Shown piece after piece: positions 31,946 through 32,015 of a DNA stretch of 32,015 bases. How positions within the stretch are numbered: the stretch's first letter is position 1; each line of letters starts with the position of its first letter. The position numbers were made by a program, and so were the translations under genes. The notes beneath the pieces were generated by a model that saw only the letters and a program-made list of their open reading frames with translations, did not search any database and was not told the DNA's origin. Source of the DNA: CAG-1000 sp964545285 (GTDB lineage: Bacteria > Bacillota_I > Bacilli_A > RF39 > UBA660). Where the stretch lies: assembly GCA_964545285.1 (NCBI GenBank), contig CAZJEW010000012.1:1-32015 (forward strand), written 5' to 3'.

Positions 31946-31962
31946 TATAACTTATAGTTATA
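31946..31962 (-). promoter_or_regulatory. probable LysR-type binding site
   Basis: The palindrome TATAACT-TAT-AGTTATA (7-bp arms, 17 bp) holds a T-N11-A core and is centred about 66 bp upstream of the predicted lysR transcript start, where LysR regulators usually bind. Self-regulation is the simplest reading. Confidence 0.6.
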
Positions 31963-31971
31963 TAAATTCAA

Positions 31972-31995
31972 AACAAAAACAGAACATAAGTTCTG
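31972..31995 (-). terminator. terminator of the tRNA-His gene at the right edge
   Basis: CAGAAC and GTTCTG around a short AT loop (31980-31995), followed on the minus strand by TTTTTGTTTT. Same as the terminator at 21511-21534 except for one base. Confidence 0.82.
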
Positions 31996-32011
31996 TAATA
32001 TATTACATGGG
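31972..32011. repeat. 40-bp direct repeat, right copy
   Basis: Partner of 21511-21550, 39 of 40 bases equal, same orientation. It includes the tRNA CCA end and its terminator. Confidence 0.9.
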
Positions 32012-32015
32012 GCGA
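32008..32015 (-). tRNA. 3' end of a tRNA, probably tRNA-His, cut by the window
   Basis: Reads TCGCCCCA on the minus strand: encoded CCA, C73 (expected for tRNA-His with its extra G-1) and the start of the acceptor strand. Identity comes from the match of its 3' flank to the tRNA-His-like copy at 21547-21623; the body lies outside the window. Confidence 0.55.

Larger units (their letters stand above)
21511..32011. other. possible tRNA-His-associated genomic island
   Basis: A 10.4-kb block between two direct copies of a tRNA-His 3' end and its terminator, holding ten genes on one strand (lysR to GNAT). The layout resembles an element inserted at a tRNA 3' end or a segment duplicated with the tRNA. 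No integrase or transposase gene is inside, so if it was mobile it is not so now. Confidence 0.45.

Overview
The window is about 32 kb of very AT-rich, gene-dense bacterial DNA. Almost every gene is on the minus strand, with Shine-Dalgarno sites and TTGACA/TATAAT-type promoters. UGA is used as a stop and UGG as Trp, so the code is standard. GerE, GerM, SpoIIIAH and YlbD/YlbE homologues point to a spore-forming or formerly spore-forming Bacillota, class Bacilli or Erysipelotrichia-like. The camelysin/DUF6273-like surface protein is typical of gut members of that group. I cannot name the species.

Left part (1-7.8 kb): ylbE-like, ylbD-like, ftsQ/divIB and murG are followed upstream by a lipid module (PlsC-like acyltransferase, acyl-CoA/ACP synthetase, second PlsC-like protein). 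Then come a DUF2207-like membrane protein, a small membrane protein, a DUF1292 protein and an unknown acidic-tailed protein. Middle (7.8-17.4 kb): tRNA-Arg(TCT), gerM-gerE, spoIIIAH, a large surface protein, a DUF1015 protein, a two-gene phosphorelay (hybrid histidine kinase plus HPt-receiver protein) and a second acyl-CoA synthetase-like enzyme. Right-middle (17.4-21.4 kb): the only plus-strand gene (XRE regulator with a promoter/operator), an operon of small metabolic genes (SIS isomerase, Ham1-type NTP pyrophosphatase, two GNATs), a Nudix hydrolase and a decayed histidine-phosphatase gene.

Right part (21.5-32.0 kb): a 10.4-kb block bounded by a 40-bp direct repeat, which is the 3' end and terminator of a tRNA-His gene. 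The left copy is attached to a degenerate tRNA-His whose anticodon reads GTT; the right copy leads into what looks like a tRNA-His leaving the window. All genes between run the same way: lysR, methyltransferase, CYTH protein, a 46-residue peptide gene, four radical SAM enzymes (SPASM-type, two B12-binding, one with extra cysteines), an M29 aminopeptidase and a GNAT acetyltransferase.

The standout is this last operon. A tiny Lys-rich peptide ending in CASAECGW sits directly upstream of four overlapping radical SAM genes and is separated from them by a perfect 15-bp hairpin. It reads as a new RiPP (ribosomally made, post-translationally modified peptide) pathway. A plausible model: the peptide is made in excess, the radical SAM enzymes modify its Cys/Trp-containing tail, the M29 aminopeptidase trims the leader, and the GNAT may acetylate the product. 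No exporter or immunity gene is seen, so an intracellular product such as a cofactor or metal ligand is as likely as a secreted antimicrobial. The chemistry is inference; the gene layout and motifs are seen directly.
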